Below are positions 1 to 7,696 of a DNA stretch of 21,510 nt, one piece after another (the stretch's first letter is position 1; the number at the start of each line of letters is the position of its first letter). The DNA is from an uncultured Oscillospiraceae bacterium. GTDB taxonomy: Bacteria > Bacillota > Clostridia > Oscillospirales > Acutalibacteraceae. The notes beneath the pieces are model-generated. The model was not told the origin of the DNA and did not search any database. It saw only the letters and a program-made list of their open reading frames with translations. The translations under genes were made by a program, and so were the position numbers. The DNA is taken from NCBI GenBank assembly GCA_900554775.1, contig USIK01000005.1, positions 1 to 21,510 of the forward strand, in the 5' to 3' direction.

Positions 1-2
1 CA

Positions 3-686
3 ATTCTTTCGGTTAAACGCGGGCTTGGAATGATTTCAATGGCGGAAATTGAAGAATCAGTGATGAAAGTTTCAATGGGGCCTGAGAAAAAATCCAGAAT
101 CATAACAGAAGAAGAAAAGAAGCAAACAGCCTACCACGAAGCAGGCCACGCAATTGCAACTTACTTCTGCAAAACCCAAGAAAAAGTTCATGAAATTTCG
201 ATTATTCCAAGAGGCAGCGCAGGAGGCTACACCCTATCGCTCCCCGAAAAAGACGAAAATTTCAGATTCAAGAAAAAGTTTTTCGAATCAATTATTGTTT
301 TACTCGGAGGAATGGCAGCTGAAAAAATCATTTTAAACGACACTTCCACAGGGGTTTCCTCGGATATTAAACGCGCAACTCAAACCGCCAGGGCAATGGT
401 AACGGAATACGGAATGAGCGACGAGCTCGGCCCGATTGTTTTTGATTGCTCAAATGCTGAGCCTTTCTTCGGAAGAGACGGCGGCCAGGTAAAAAATTAC
501 TCAGAATCCACCGCTACGGTGATTGATGCGGAAGTCAAGAAAATAGTAACTGATTGCTATGAAAAATCTCAAAACATCATTAAGGAAAACATAGGTAAAC
601 TCCACGATGTTGCAAACTTCTTGCTGGCAAATGAGAAAATGACTCAAACCCAGTTTGAAAACATAATGAATCCTACGGAAATTTAA
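3..686 (+). CDS. ftsH: ATP-dependent zinc metalloprotease FtsH, C-terminal part (cut by left edge)
   Basis: Membrane-bound AAA+ protease that degrades misfolded membrane proteins and short-lived regulators. Only the end of the AAA region and the M41 peptidase domain are present; the reading frame is open to the first codon in the window, so the gene starts upstream. Seen directly: the linker GPEKKSR, then HEAGH (bases 135-149), which supplies the two zinc-binding histidines and the catalytic glutamate, then GGMAAEKI, and STGVSSDIKRAT, whose Asp matches the third zinc ligand of the family. The domain is full length to its normal end. The Met at base 30 is internal, not the start. The htrA-like gene begins 24 bp downstream on the same strand, so the two are probably co-transcribed. 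Identity is very secure from motif order. Confidence 0.97.
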   Translation: MLSVKRGLGMISMAEIEESVMKVSMGPEKKSRIITEEEKKQTAYHEAGHAIATYFCKTQEKVHEISIIPRGSAGGYTLSLPEKDENFRFKKKFFESIIVLLGGMAAEKIILNDTSTGVSSDIKRATQTARAMVTEYGMSDELGPIVFDCSNAEPFFGRDGGQVKNYSESTATVIDAEVKKIVTDCYEKSQNIIKENIGKLHDVANFLLANEKMTQTQFENIMNPTEI

Positions 687-710
687 TTAAAGAAAGAAGG
701 ATGAACCACC

Positions 711-2105
711 ATGAATGAAAATTTTGATGAAAAAACAGAAGAAAAAACCGGGCCAGACCCGGTAAATCCCCAAGAAATGAAAATTAATATTTCAGAAAGA
801 ATTCAAGACAACAGCAACCTAGACAAAGACCGAGACATTTTTTCAACTCGCAAAATTGAATTTGATATGCCAGAAAATGAAATCCCAATCAATGAGCCCG
901 AAGAAAAGAAACCCCAAAACAAGAAAAAGATGAAAACTTTCCTTTCAGCAATAACCGGCATTTTGGCATTTTTGGTTGTAGCGCTCATAATTTGCATCGT
1001 TTATTTTTTGAATAATAAAAACTTGCTTTCAAGCATTTCCGGTTCACTTTCAGGAAACTCCAGCACTCAAAATTCACAGCTTGGAGAAGCAAATATCAAG
1101 TACGAACCGAAGCCAAGCGATGAAAACCAGCTTTCAGCAGAAACAATTTATGAAAAGTTGGCTCCTTCGGTAGTTGGCGTTGTGGTTTATGATGCAGATG
1201 CAGAAATAATTTCTGACCCGGTGAGCCAAGGCTCGGGAATCATAATTGATGACCAAGGATATATAATAACGAACTCCCACGTCGTTAATAATTCAAAGAA
1301 AAACAACATTAAAATTGTTTCCAACACAAACGAGGAATTTCAAGGAAAAGTTGTGGGCTATGACACAAGAACCGACATAGCAGTAATCAAATGCGACAAA
1401 TCAGGCCTTTCCTGCGCAACTCTCGGCGATTCCGACCAAGTGAAAGTCGGCGAATCAGTTCTTGCTCTCGGGAACCCTCTCGGCCTTGACTTCGCAAGCA
1501 CCCTCACTCGCGGAATAGTCTCGGCGGTTAACCGCTCGAAAAGCCTCGCCGCTTCGAATAGTTTAGTTAAATACATACAAACAGACGCAGCCATTAACCC
1601 AGGAAATTCCGGCGGCCCGCTTATTAATATGTATGGCCAAGTAATTGGAATAAACAGCATGAAAATCGGCGCCGCAGGGCTTGAAGGAATGGGCTTTGCA
1701 GTTCCTTCAAACGTGGTTAAAACCGTTGTTAGCGACATCATCAGCAAAGGCTACGTTTCAGGAAGAGTAAGGCTTGGAATTGGCGCAAAAATGATCAGCA
1801 ACTATCAAGCTCAGGTTTACAATGTTCCAGTTGGAATTTTAGTTTCGAAGATTTACAAAGACAGCAATCTTCCTTCCGCAGGAATTCAAACTGGCGATAT
1901 AATCACTAAAATTGGCGACACTGCAATAACAAATCTTGATGTTTTTTACGGCGAACTTTACAAGCACAAACCCGGCGAAACCATCACGCTTTCAGTTTTC
2001 AGAACTTCAGCAGTAGCAGGTTCTCGCACATTTGATTCAAGCGTTGTTCTGCTTGAAGACCGCGGCGAAACCCAAGAAAAAGAAGACGAAATGAGCTCAA
2101 GATAA
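711..2105 (+). CDS. htrA: Membrane-anchored HtrA/DegP-type serine protease with one PDZ domain
   Basis: Envelope quality-control protease of the trypsin-like S1C family. The 464 residues read as follows: a charged, disordered cytoplasmic head (about 1-74), one membrane segment (about 77-100), a Ser/Gly/Asn-rich linker, the protease domain (about 140-345) and one PDZ domain (about 355-445). The catalytic triad is visible: His190 in TNSHVV, Asp222 in TRTDIAVIK, Ser300 in NPGNSGGPL. This single-anchor, one-PDZ plan is that of Gram-positive HtrA, with the active site outside the membrane. The start is set by AGAAGG at 695-700, ten bases before the ATG. It lies 24 bp after ftsH and is closed by a clear terminator, so ftsH-htrA may be one proteolysis operon. 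The exact paralogue (HtrA, HtrB or YyxA type) cannot be told from sequence alone. Confidence 0.95.
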   Translation: MNENFDEKTEEKTGPDPVNPQEMKINISERIQDNSNLDKDRDIFSTRKIEFDMPENEIPINEPEEKKPQNKKKMKTFLSAITGILAFLVVALIICIVYFLNNKNLLSSISGSLSGNSSTQNSQLGEANIKYEPKPSDENQLSAETIYEKLAPSVVGVVVYDADAEIISDPVSQGSGIIIDDQGYIITNSHVVNNSKKNNIKIVSNTNEEFQGKVVGYDTRTDIAVIKCDKSGLSCATLGDSDQVKVGESVLALGNPLGLDFASTLTRGIVSAVNRSKSLAASNSLVKYIQTDAAINPGNSGGPLINMYGQVIGINSMKIGAAGLEGMGFAVPSNVVKTVVSDIISKGYVSGRVRLGIGAKMISNYQAQVYNVPVGILVSKIYKDSNLPSAGIQTGDIITKIGDTAITNLDVFYGELYKHKPGETITLSVFRTSAVAGSRTFDSSVVLLEDRGETQEKEDEMSSR

Positions 2106-2111
2106 AATTTT

Positions 2112-2148
2112 AGGTATAACCTCAAAGTGGGTTATACCTTTTATTTTT
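2112..2148 (+). terminator. Rho-independent terminator after htrA
   Basis: A perfect 10-bp stem, AGGTATAACC (2112-2121) with GGTTATACCT (2130-2139) and an 8-base loop, is followed by the T-rich tract TTTATTTTT. It begins 7 bp after the htrA stop. Confidence 0.88.
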
Positions 2149-2183
2149 GCAAAAATTTTTGCCGCAATACAATGTGTTTTTAA

Positions 2184-2211
2184 TCGACAAAAATTCATGT
2201 CCACATATATT
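2184..2211 (+). promoter_or_regulatory. Possible sigma-A promoter for the cis-prenyltransferase gene
   Basis: TCGACA (2184-2189), 16 bases, TATATT (2206-2211). It lies between the htrA terminator and the next gene, where a promoter is expected. The match is moderate. Confidence 0.4.
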
Positions 2212-2246
2212 AAAATAAATATTAAAATTAAAAAGGAGATATTTTA

Positions 2247-2888
2247 ATGAAAATACCCAAGCATATTGGAATCATCCCCGACGGCAACAGACGCTGGGCT
2301 TTGAAACATTCCAAAGAAAAATTTGAAGGTTATCAATGCGGAATCAAACCTGGCCTTGAGGTTTTTAAATTGGCCTCTGAATTGGGCGTTAATGAAATAA
2401 CATTTTACGGTTTCACAGCGGACAATTGCAAACGAGAAAAATCGCAAAGAATCGCTTTTTCGGACGCTTGCGTTGAAGCCGTTAAACTTATTGAAAAAGA
2501 AAACGCTGAAATTTTAGTGGTTGGAAACCAAAATTCAAAGATGTTCCCCGCTGAACTTGTAAAATACACTAAAAGAGTTCCTGTGAATAAAGGTGGCACA
2601 AAAGTGAATTTTTTGGTGAATTACGGCTGGGACTGGGACATTTCAAATATTAGTAGCCAAAACAAAAATAGAGGCGATTTGATAAGCGCGCTGCATTCTC
2701 GCGATATTTCAATGATGGACTTAATTATACGTTGGGGCGGAATGAAAAGACTATCAGGTTTTCTGCCTATACAATCGGTATATGCAGACATTTACACATG
2801 CAAAAATTTGTGGCCAGACTTTAAAAAAGAAGATTTTCACAGTGCACTCGAATGGTATCAAATGCAGGATTCAACAAAAGGCGGTTAA
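2247..2888 (+). CDS. Short, divergent cis-prenyltransferase (undecaprenyl diphosphate synthase family)
   Basis: The family builds long polyprenyl diphosphates from isopentenyl diphosphate; UppS makes the lipid carrier for peptidoglycan. Seen: HIGIIPDGNRRWA at residues 6-18, with Asp12 at the place of the catalytic aspartate; FYGFTADNCKRE (53-64), a degraded form of the usual FSTENWKR; NYGWD; RWGGMKRLSGF (162-172); and LWPDF (188-192). At 213 residues it is shorter than the usual 240-260. The glutamate of the usual AYAELYF motif, a metal ligand in E. coli UppS, is Asp181 here (VYADIY). The start follows AAAAGGAG at 2231-2237. These changes suggest a second, specialised prenyltransferase rather than the essential UppS, but activity cannot be judged from sequence. 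It is a single-gene unit bounded by terminators. Confidence 0.85.
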   Translation: MKIPKHIGIIPDGNRRWALKHSKEKFEGYQCGIKPGLEVFKLASELGVNEITFYGFTADNCKREKSQRIAFSDACVEAVKLIEKENAEILVVGNQNSKMFPAELVKYTKRVPVNKGGTKVNFLVNYGWDWDISNISSQNKNRGDLISALHSRDISMMDLIIRWGGMKRLSGFLPIQSVYADIYTCKNLWPDFKKEDFHSALEWYQMQDSTKGG

Positions 2889-2900
2889 TAAATAAAAAGG

Positions 2901-2934
2901 ACCTTTATATGAGCTTCATGAGCCATATAAAGGT
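2901..2934. terminator. Bidirectional terminator between the prenyltransferase and tRNA-Ala genes
   Basis: A perfect 11-bp stem, ACCTTTATATG (2901-2911) with CATATAAAGGT (2924-2934), has a 12-base loop that can pair further. TTTCTTT follows on the plus strand; on the minus strand CCTTTTTATTT follows. It closes the prenyltransferase gene and lies 5 bp past the tRNA 3' end. Confidence 0.85.
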
Positions 2935-2939
2935 TTCTT

Positions 2940-3015
<76 letters not shown>

Positions 3016-3028
3016 ACTCTACACCGAT

Positions 3029-3057
3029 ATAATACTACATCGGCGGGGAATTGTCAA
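3029..3057 (-). promoter_or_regulatory. Sigma-A promoter for tRNA-Ala, overlapping the end of folC
   Basis: On the minus strand, TTGACA (3057-3052), 17 bases, TATTAT (3034-3029). Transcription would start near 3022, just before the tRNA 5' end at 3015. The -35 box lies inside the last folC codons and the -10 box directly follows the folC stop. Confidence 0.82.
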
Positions 3058-4336
3058 TAGAAAAAAATAATTTTTTTGCCAAACTAACAACCGAAAACGA
3101 ACCGAAAATAATCAGGCCATTGTTTTCACTCAGGCTGCTCACGGCAAATTTCAAACCTTCTCTAAAATTTTCATAAGTAAAAACATTTTTATTATACTTG
3201 TCCGCTATTTTTTTGAGATTTTGAACCTCCATAGCCCTTGGGTTATCCGACTTCACAACAACTATTTTTTCAAAGTAACTCCCTATTATCTCAAGGCTTG
3301 TTTCAACATCTTTATCCGAAAACATTCCAAAAAGCGCCGTTAATTTTTTATTTTTCAAATTATTTTGAATAAAATCAGCAAGAGCCTGAACGCTTTCAGG
3401 ATTATGCGAAGCATCTAAAATCACAAGCGGGGAATCACTCAAAATTTCTATCCTGCATGGAACTTTGACTTTTTCAAGCCCGGTTTTAATTTTAACATCC
3501 GGAATATTCAAACTTTTTTTCAAAACATTCAAAATGCTCAAAACCGTGCAAATATTATTTTTTTGATGTTTCCCAACTAAGCTCACTTGCATTTTAATTT
3601 TGCCATAAACGAATTCACTTTTATTAAACCCGGCAGGTTTAAAGTCACTCACAAGACTCGAATCAGCCAAAATTAAATCGCTATTTAAATCTTTGCAAAC
3701 TTTTTTGGCTATTTCGCAAACCGAAGCATCAATGCCCGCACCCAAAACCAGATGGGAGTCAGGCTTAGCAATTCCAAGTTTCTCGGTGGCAATTTCATTG
3801 ATATTTTTGCCCAGGAAATTCGTATGATCAAGCGAAACCGTCGTAATAGCCGCACAAAGCGGAGCTTTTATAACATTAGTCGAGTCAAGCCTGCCGCCCA
3901 TTCCCGTCTCAAGAACAACAACATCGCACTTTTCCCTGCTAAAATATTCAAACGCCATAACCGTTGTAATTTCAAACTCGGTCAGGGGGTCTTCTGAAAA
4001 CTCGCTTTTAAATTTTTCAAGCTTTTCAAGAATCTCGCACAAGTCATTTTCAGGAATCATCTCGCCATTCACGCTAATTCTCTCGCGAAAATTCATGATA
4101 GAAGGCGAAATGAAAAGCCCGGTTTTGTAACCGCATTCTTTCAAAATGCTAGCAAGCATAAAACAAACCGACCCCTTGCCGTTTGTTCCGGCAACGTGAA
4201 TAAATTTAAGTTTTTCCTGCGGGTTTCCTATCAATTCAAGGAGTTTTCTAACCCTTTCGAGGCCAGGTTTCGAGCCAAATTTTTCAAGATTTTTTATTTT
4301 TAAAATTGCTTGCTCATATGTCAAAACTCTAATCAT
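3035..4336 (-). CDS. folC: Folylpolyglutamate synthase / dihydrofolate synthase
   Basis: Adds glutamate to folates (and to dihydropteroate in bifunctional forms), ATP-dependent, cytoplasmic. Its 433 residues match the family. Seen: FGSKPGLERV near the N-terminus, the P-loop HVAGTNGKGSV with GTNGKGS at residues 50-56, ISPSIMNFRERI, METGMGGRLDSTN-type substrate loop, TTVSLDHTNFLG, and LDASHNPES in the C-terminal domain. The ATG start (4336) overlaps the end of tmcAL by 8 bases and has AAGGA almost touching it. The TTG at codon 5 would give MTYEQAI, closer to family N-termini, and is a real alternative start at 4324. Translational coupling to tmcAL is likely. Folate links it in function to thyX further along, though they are in different operons. 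Confidence 0.96.
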   Translation of the reverse strand: MIRVLTYEQAILKIKNLEKFGSKPGLERVRKLLELIGNPQEKLKFIHVAGTNGKGSVCFMLASILKECGYKTGLFISPSIMNFRERISVNGEMIPENDLCEILEKLEKFKSEFSEDPLTEFEITTVMAFEYFSREKCDVVVLETGMGGRLDSTNVIKAPLCAAITTVSLDHTNFLGKNINEIATEKLGIAKPDSHLVLGAGIDASVCEIAKKVCKDLNSDLILADSSLVSDFKPAGFNKSEFVYGKIKMQVSLVGKHQKNNICTVLSILNVLKKSLNIPDVKIKTGLEKVKVPCRIEILSDSPLVILDASHNPESVQALADFIQNNLKNKKLTALFGMFSDKDVETSLEIIGSYFEKIVVVKSDNPRAMEVQNLKKIADKYNKNVFTYENFREGLKFAVSSLSENNGLIIFGSFSVVSLAKKLFFSIDNSPPM

Positions 4337-5477
4337 TCCTTATCATTTTAAAAGTTTTTTCTTTCTCGCAGGGCAAAATTTCATTCGTGAGAGAGTAATA
4401 AATATTAGTGAATTTGTTTTCAAGTTCAAAAAAATTCTGTGCATCACTGCCAAGTTTCAAAACATCCGAATACCTCGTAACAACAGGGGAATCGACATTT
4501 TTAAGTATTTCGAAACCCTTTTTATCACTCCCAAGGACCCTTACATAAGGAATTTCTGCACTCGCTATATTCGAGTCAATCCCCAAAAAAGCACAAAGAA
4601 TAATCCTTTTTATGCGAGCCATCGCATACCTTTTGGTTTTAGCAAACTCCAGAAGTTCAGGCAACGAACAAGCCTTTTTAACCGCGCTGCGAATCCTGTT
4701 TTCAAGGCCTTCGCTCACATCGGGCAATCTCGCGAAATCGCTTTTTTCAAGGCTCCTGAGCTTGCAAATTATCTCCCTGCCCATTTCAAAATAGGAAGCT
4801 TTCAAATTAGTGTTAAAATCCAGATTTTCAGGAATATAATTTTTAAAATCTAAATTTTCCTGAATTATCATTTTTCTTAATTTCGAGGCCGAAAAATATT
4901 TTCCTGGAACTTCCATGCGCTTCACAGGCAAGCAATCAAGGCTCATTCCAAGCTTGTCCATAGCTTTTAAATATTCCACCGCCAAAATATTATTCGGGTT
5001 TTTAATCTCATTTGCAATACAAGGTTTTTTCGAAATATTTCTCACTGCATTTTCACGGCAAACAGCAAAGCTAAACCCTTTTTCAAGCTGAAGCTTAACT
5101 TCTTTTTTGAAAAGCTCAGTTCCAAGAATTTCTTTTATTTCAACCAGATTTTCGAAATTTTCGGTTTCAGTGCCAAAAGCGAGAGCGTTAATTTGATTGC
5201 CAAATTTTTTGATAACACTCAAAGCAGAAAAAGCATATTTCTCAGCAGTAGCCAGAACTTTCACCGTCGGGAGCTCAATAACTAAATTTGCTCCCATCTG
5301 CAAAGCTGCCTTAGCACGAGCATCCTTCGGGAAAATTGCAGCCTCTCCCCTCTGCACATAATTCCCGCTCATAACAACAACAATATGGCTGTAGCCTGAG
5401 CTTCTAATCTTTTCAAGAAGATAAGCATGCCCGTTATGAAACGGGTTAAACTCGGCCACAACCGCACAAATTTTCAT
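4329..5477 (-). CDS. tmcAL: tRNA(Met) cytidine acetate ligase TmcAL
   Basis: Makes N4-acetylcytidine at the wobble position of elongator tRNA-Met, using acetate and ATP (the B. subtilis YlbM family). At 382 residues it has about the usual length. Seen: the nucleotidyltransferase start MKICAVVAEFNPFHNGH, with HNGH (14-17) as the HIGH-like ATP-binding motif; VVVMSGNYVQRGEAA; and the block MGANLVIELP, all typical of the family. The start follows the 50-residue membrane peptide gene by 30 bp with only a weak purine-rich site (ACGGGA) upstream. Its stop overlaps the folC start, so the two are probably translated together. The tRNA target is from knowledge of the family, not visible here. Confidence 0.94.
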   Translation of the reverse strand: MKICAVVAEFNPFHNGHAYLLEKIRSSGYSHIVVVMSGNYVQRGEAAIFPKDARAKAALQMGANLVIELPTVKVLATAEKYAFSALSVIKKFGNQINALAFGTETENFENLVEIKEILGTELFKKEVKLQLEKGFSFAVCRENAVRNISKKPCIANEIKNPNNILAVEYLKAMDKLGMSLDCLPVKRMEVPGKYFSASKLRKMIIQENLDFKNYIPENLDFNTNLKASYFEMGREIICKLRSLEKSDFARLPDVSEGLENRIRSAVKKACSLPELLEFAKTKRYAMARIKRIILCAFLGIDSNIASAEIPYVRVLGSDKKGFEILKNVDSPVVTRYSDVLKLGSDAQNFFELENKFTNIYYSLTNEILPCEKEKTFKMIRND

Positions 5478-5507
5478 GAATAATCAAATCCCGTATATAA
5501 TATATCT

Positions 5508-5660
5508 TTAAAGATAAAAAACAATCGAACCGATGATACCGCTTATCATTAAAACAGTTCCGATTAAAGCCATGAATCTAAGGCGTCTTTTCCTGCGAGC
5601 GGTGCTTGACTTTTTATAGTTTTTAAAATCGTGTTTGATAACATTGTTTGACATTGCCAT
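5508..5660 (-). CDS. Small single-pass membrane protein, 50 residues, unknown function
   Basis: A short gene immediately upstream of tmcAL on the same strand. It starts at the ATG at 5660 with AAAGG 4 bp upstream; a second in-frame ATG at 5654 is possible. The first part is polar and strongly basic (KNYKKSSTARRKRRLR), followed by one membrane segment (about residues 30-50, FMALIGTVLMISGIIGSIVF) that runs to the C-terminus. The basic head before the membrane segment predicts a cytoplasmic N-terminus. Its place 30 bp before tmcAL suggests co-transcription with tmcAL and folC. I do not recognise the family. Support comes from the intact frame, ribosome site, clear topology and its filling of an otherwise empty gap. 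Confidence 0.68.
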   Translation of the reverse strand: MAMSNNVIKHDFKNYKKSSTARRKRRLRFMALIGTVLMISGIIGSIVFYL

Positions 5661-5714
5661 TACCCTTTCTTTTTGTAAATTCCAAATAGTTTAAAATTAA
5701 AAAGGAGAACAAAT

Positions 5715-6023
5715 ATGACAGATGAATTAACTATTTTAGAAAATGATAACACAAATCAAGAAATTTCGCAAGTAATCTACAAAAAACCAGTGAGCCTCAC
5801 TTTTGCAAGGATTACCGTTAGCACGGGTCTGATAACCGGGCTTTTGTTTTTAAGAGTGGGCAACAACAAGGTGTTTAAAGACGTTTCCTGCTGCTACAAA
5901 AAGGCATTTTGCTACGAAAGCGAAAATGCAAATAAAATTCAAGAAACGATTTCAGGGAAAATCGAAACAATTATAAATGATTTTAAATCTCAATCCATGA
6001 ATAATTCTGGCTCTTCTTTATAA
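5715..6023 (+). CDS. Hypothetical protein, 102 residues, with a short hydrophobic stretch
   Basis: Unrecognised. A strong site, AAAAGGAG, stands 7 bp before the ATG. The product has an acidic, polar head (1-25), a moderately hydrophobic stretch (about 28-48, FARITVSTGLITGLLFLRV) that may enter or cross the membrane, a DVSCCYKKAFC segment with three cysteines, and a probably helical, Ser/Asn-ended tail. The 3' end overlaps the end of the convergent penicillin-binding protein gene by 34 bp, so the last 11 codons are constrained by the other strand. It is divergent from the 50-residue membrane protein gene, only 54 bp away. The good ribosome site argues for a real gene; no function can be proposed. 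Confidence 0.62.
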   Translation: MTDELTILENDNTNQEISQVIYKKPVSLTFARITVSTGLITGLLFLRVGNNKVFKDVSCCYKKAFCYESENANKIQETISGKIETIINDFKSQSMNNSGSSL

Positions 6024-7621
6024 ATTCTTTCGACTATTTCTTTGAATATTGGCCCGGCGCTTTCGCCGCCTCCTGCGCCTGCTTCCGAAAGGACAACTAT
6101 AGAATACCTTGGTTTATCATAAGGGAAAAACCCCGCAAACCACGATTGCTCGATTCTTTTGCCGTCTTCAATTATACCCGTCTGTGCGGTTGAAGTTTTC
6201 GCGGCAACATCTACTTCGGGGTCTTCAGGTTTGCCCTTTTTGCCCGTGCCGTAGTCAACCGAGGCTTTCATAAACTCTTTTAGCTTCGAGGCGATTTCAG
6301 GCGAAATTATCTTTTCGGTTCTTTGGAGTTCGGAGTGAGCATCATATGGTGAAAATTTCATATTTTCAGCCGCAAGGCCCTTTATGAGCTTTGGAGGCGT
6401 GTAAATTCCGCCGGAGGCAATGGTGCTTATCAAGGCCGAAATTTGCATGGGAGTTGCAAGCAATTTGCCCTGGCCAAAAGAAAAATTCGCAAGGGTTTTA
6501 ATGTTTTCAAGGCTTTCGCTCGAAGGCAGTTTGCCCTCTTTCGAAACTATCCCGTCAGCAAAAGCAATTTCTTTGCCAAGCCCGAATTTACCCGCCATTT
6601 TAAGAAGATCATCTTTATTTATTTTGTTTTTAATAAGCTCGATGAAATAGCCATTGCACGAGTAAGCAATGGCATCTTGCATATTAATGAGCCCGTGCTT
6701 TTTGCAGTTAAAACATTTAAATTTAGCGTCGTCAACCTCGTTAACACCCTGGCAATCATACGCAAGGTCACTGCTAACGCCCTTTTTCAAAGCAGCCGCA
6801 GAGGTAACCAGCTTGAATATTGAGCCCAAATTAAATGAGCAAAAGCTCCGGTTTAAAAGCGGTGAATTTTTATCGCTTAAATATTTAGAAACATCCTTCG
6901 GCGAAAAAGAAGGCAAACTCACGCAGGCCCTAACCTCGCAATCCGGCACTTGCGTTACAACAACCGCTCCACGGCTCATGTATTTACCAGCGCATTCTTC
7001 GGCAATGGCCTGAATTCTGCTGTCGATGTTAAGCACCACGCCTTTCGAAGTAAAATAAGATTTATCTTCCACGATGCTTTGGCCGCCTGGCAGAATTTTG
7101 CCCGAAGCATCAACGTCATATTTTATGCAAATATTTTGATTTTTGCCTGAAAGATATTCGTCAAAAACCTTTTCAATTCCCGCAATGCCTTTTTTATCGC
7201 CGGAAATATACCCTATTATATGCGGCGCCAAAGTCACGCCGGGGTATCTTATCGGCACTTCGAAAACTTTAATCCACGGGCTTCTGACTTCTTTTTCAAT
7301 TTCAATCATGAAAGGAGTATTGCCCGAGCATTTTTTGAAAAGCTCTTCTTTTTTGCATTCAGGAACCGCAGGAGTAAGCGCACTCAGAGCCTCCACGCTG
7401 GGGATGACCGCTGCAACGAGCTTCTTTTCAACGTTCACAAGAGGAACATTCCTGCAGTCATAAATCGTGCCGCGAATATCTGATATCCTCAGTTTATACG
7501 ATTGCTGGTTGGAAGCTGCGTCTTTAAAATTATTCTTATTCGAAATTAAATCAAGCGAGAAAAAAGAAAAACAAAAAAAGCTCATCATCAAGCCGAAAAG
7601 AATTAACGCTCTTTTATACAT
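5990..7621 (-). CDS. Class B penicillin-binding protein (D,D-transpeptidase)
   Basis: Cross-links peptidoglycan peptides outside the membrane and is a beta-lactam target. The 543 residues contain an N-terminal membrane anchor (about 4-26), a dimerisation domain beginning RGTIYDCRNVPL (50-61), and the transpeptidase domain. All three active-site motifs are present: SIFK (Ser267-Lys270), SCN (321-323) and KTS (475-477) in AAKTSTAQTG. KTS replaces the more common KTG. FSFGQG and ATPMQI follow the normal order for the PBP2/FtsI/SpoVD group. It lacks PASTA domains and is at the short end of the class. It follows mltG on the same strand, but a terminator-like hairpin abuts its ATG and the ribosome site is weak (TCGGA), so expression may be controlled there. 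Division, elongation and sporulation roles cannot be separated from sequence. Confidence 0.94.
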   Translation of the reverse strand: MYKRALILFGLMMSFFCFSFFSLDLISNKNNFKDAASNQQSYKLRISDIRGTIYDCRNVPLVNVEKKLVAAVIPSVEALSALTPAVPECKKEELFKKCSGNTPFMIEIEKEVRSPWIKVFEVPIRYPGVTLAPHIIGYISGDKKGIAGIEKVFDEYLSGKNQNICIKYDVDASGKILPGGQSIVEDKSYFTSKGVVLNIDSRIQAIAEECAGKYMSRGAVVVTQVPDCEVRACVSLPSFSPKDVSKYLSDKNSPLLNRSFCSFNLGSIFKLVTSAAALKKGVSSDLAYDCQGVNEVDDAKFKCFNCKKHGLINMQDAIAYSCNGYFIELIKNKINKDDLLKMAGKFGLGKEIAFADGIVSKEGKLPSSESLENIKTLANFSFGQGKLLATPMQISALISTIASGGIYTPPKLIKGLAAENMKFSPYDAHSELQRTEKIISPEIASKLKEFMKASVDYGTGKKGKPEDPEVDVAAKTSTAQTGIIEDGKRIEQSWFAGFFPYDKPRYSIVVLSEAGAGGGESAGPIFKEIVERIYKEEPELFMD

Positions 7622-7666
7622 AAAAAATCCGACCCTACCTTAAAACGATTCTATGGTAAGTGTCGG
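7622..7666 (-). terminator. Terminator-like hairpin touching the penicillin-binding protein start codon
   Basis: On the minus strand CCGAC (7666-7662), one bulged A, then CTTACC pair with GGTAGG and GTCGG (ending at 7629): 11 bp with one G-U pair and a 15-base loop. ATTTTTT follows and runs straight into the ATG at 7621. It looks like an intrinsic terminator for mltG or an attenuator for the next gene. The 3' arm also contains the only purine-rich stretch usable as a ribosome site. Confidence 0.7.
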
Positions 7667-7696
7667 CATATTTAAAATTTAAAATACATGGGAATT

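Noticed and set aside
5648..5653. TTGACA as a -35 box for the 102-residue gene
   Set aside because: No acceptable -10 box lies 16-18 bases downstream, and it falls inside the coding part of the small membrane protein on the other strand.
6443..7483. Several overlapping plus-strand open frames
   Set aside because: All are opposite the penicillin-binding protein gene, with no ribosome sites or recognisable domains.
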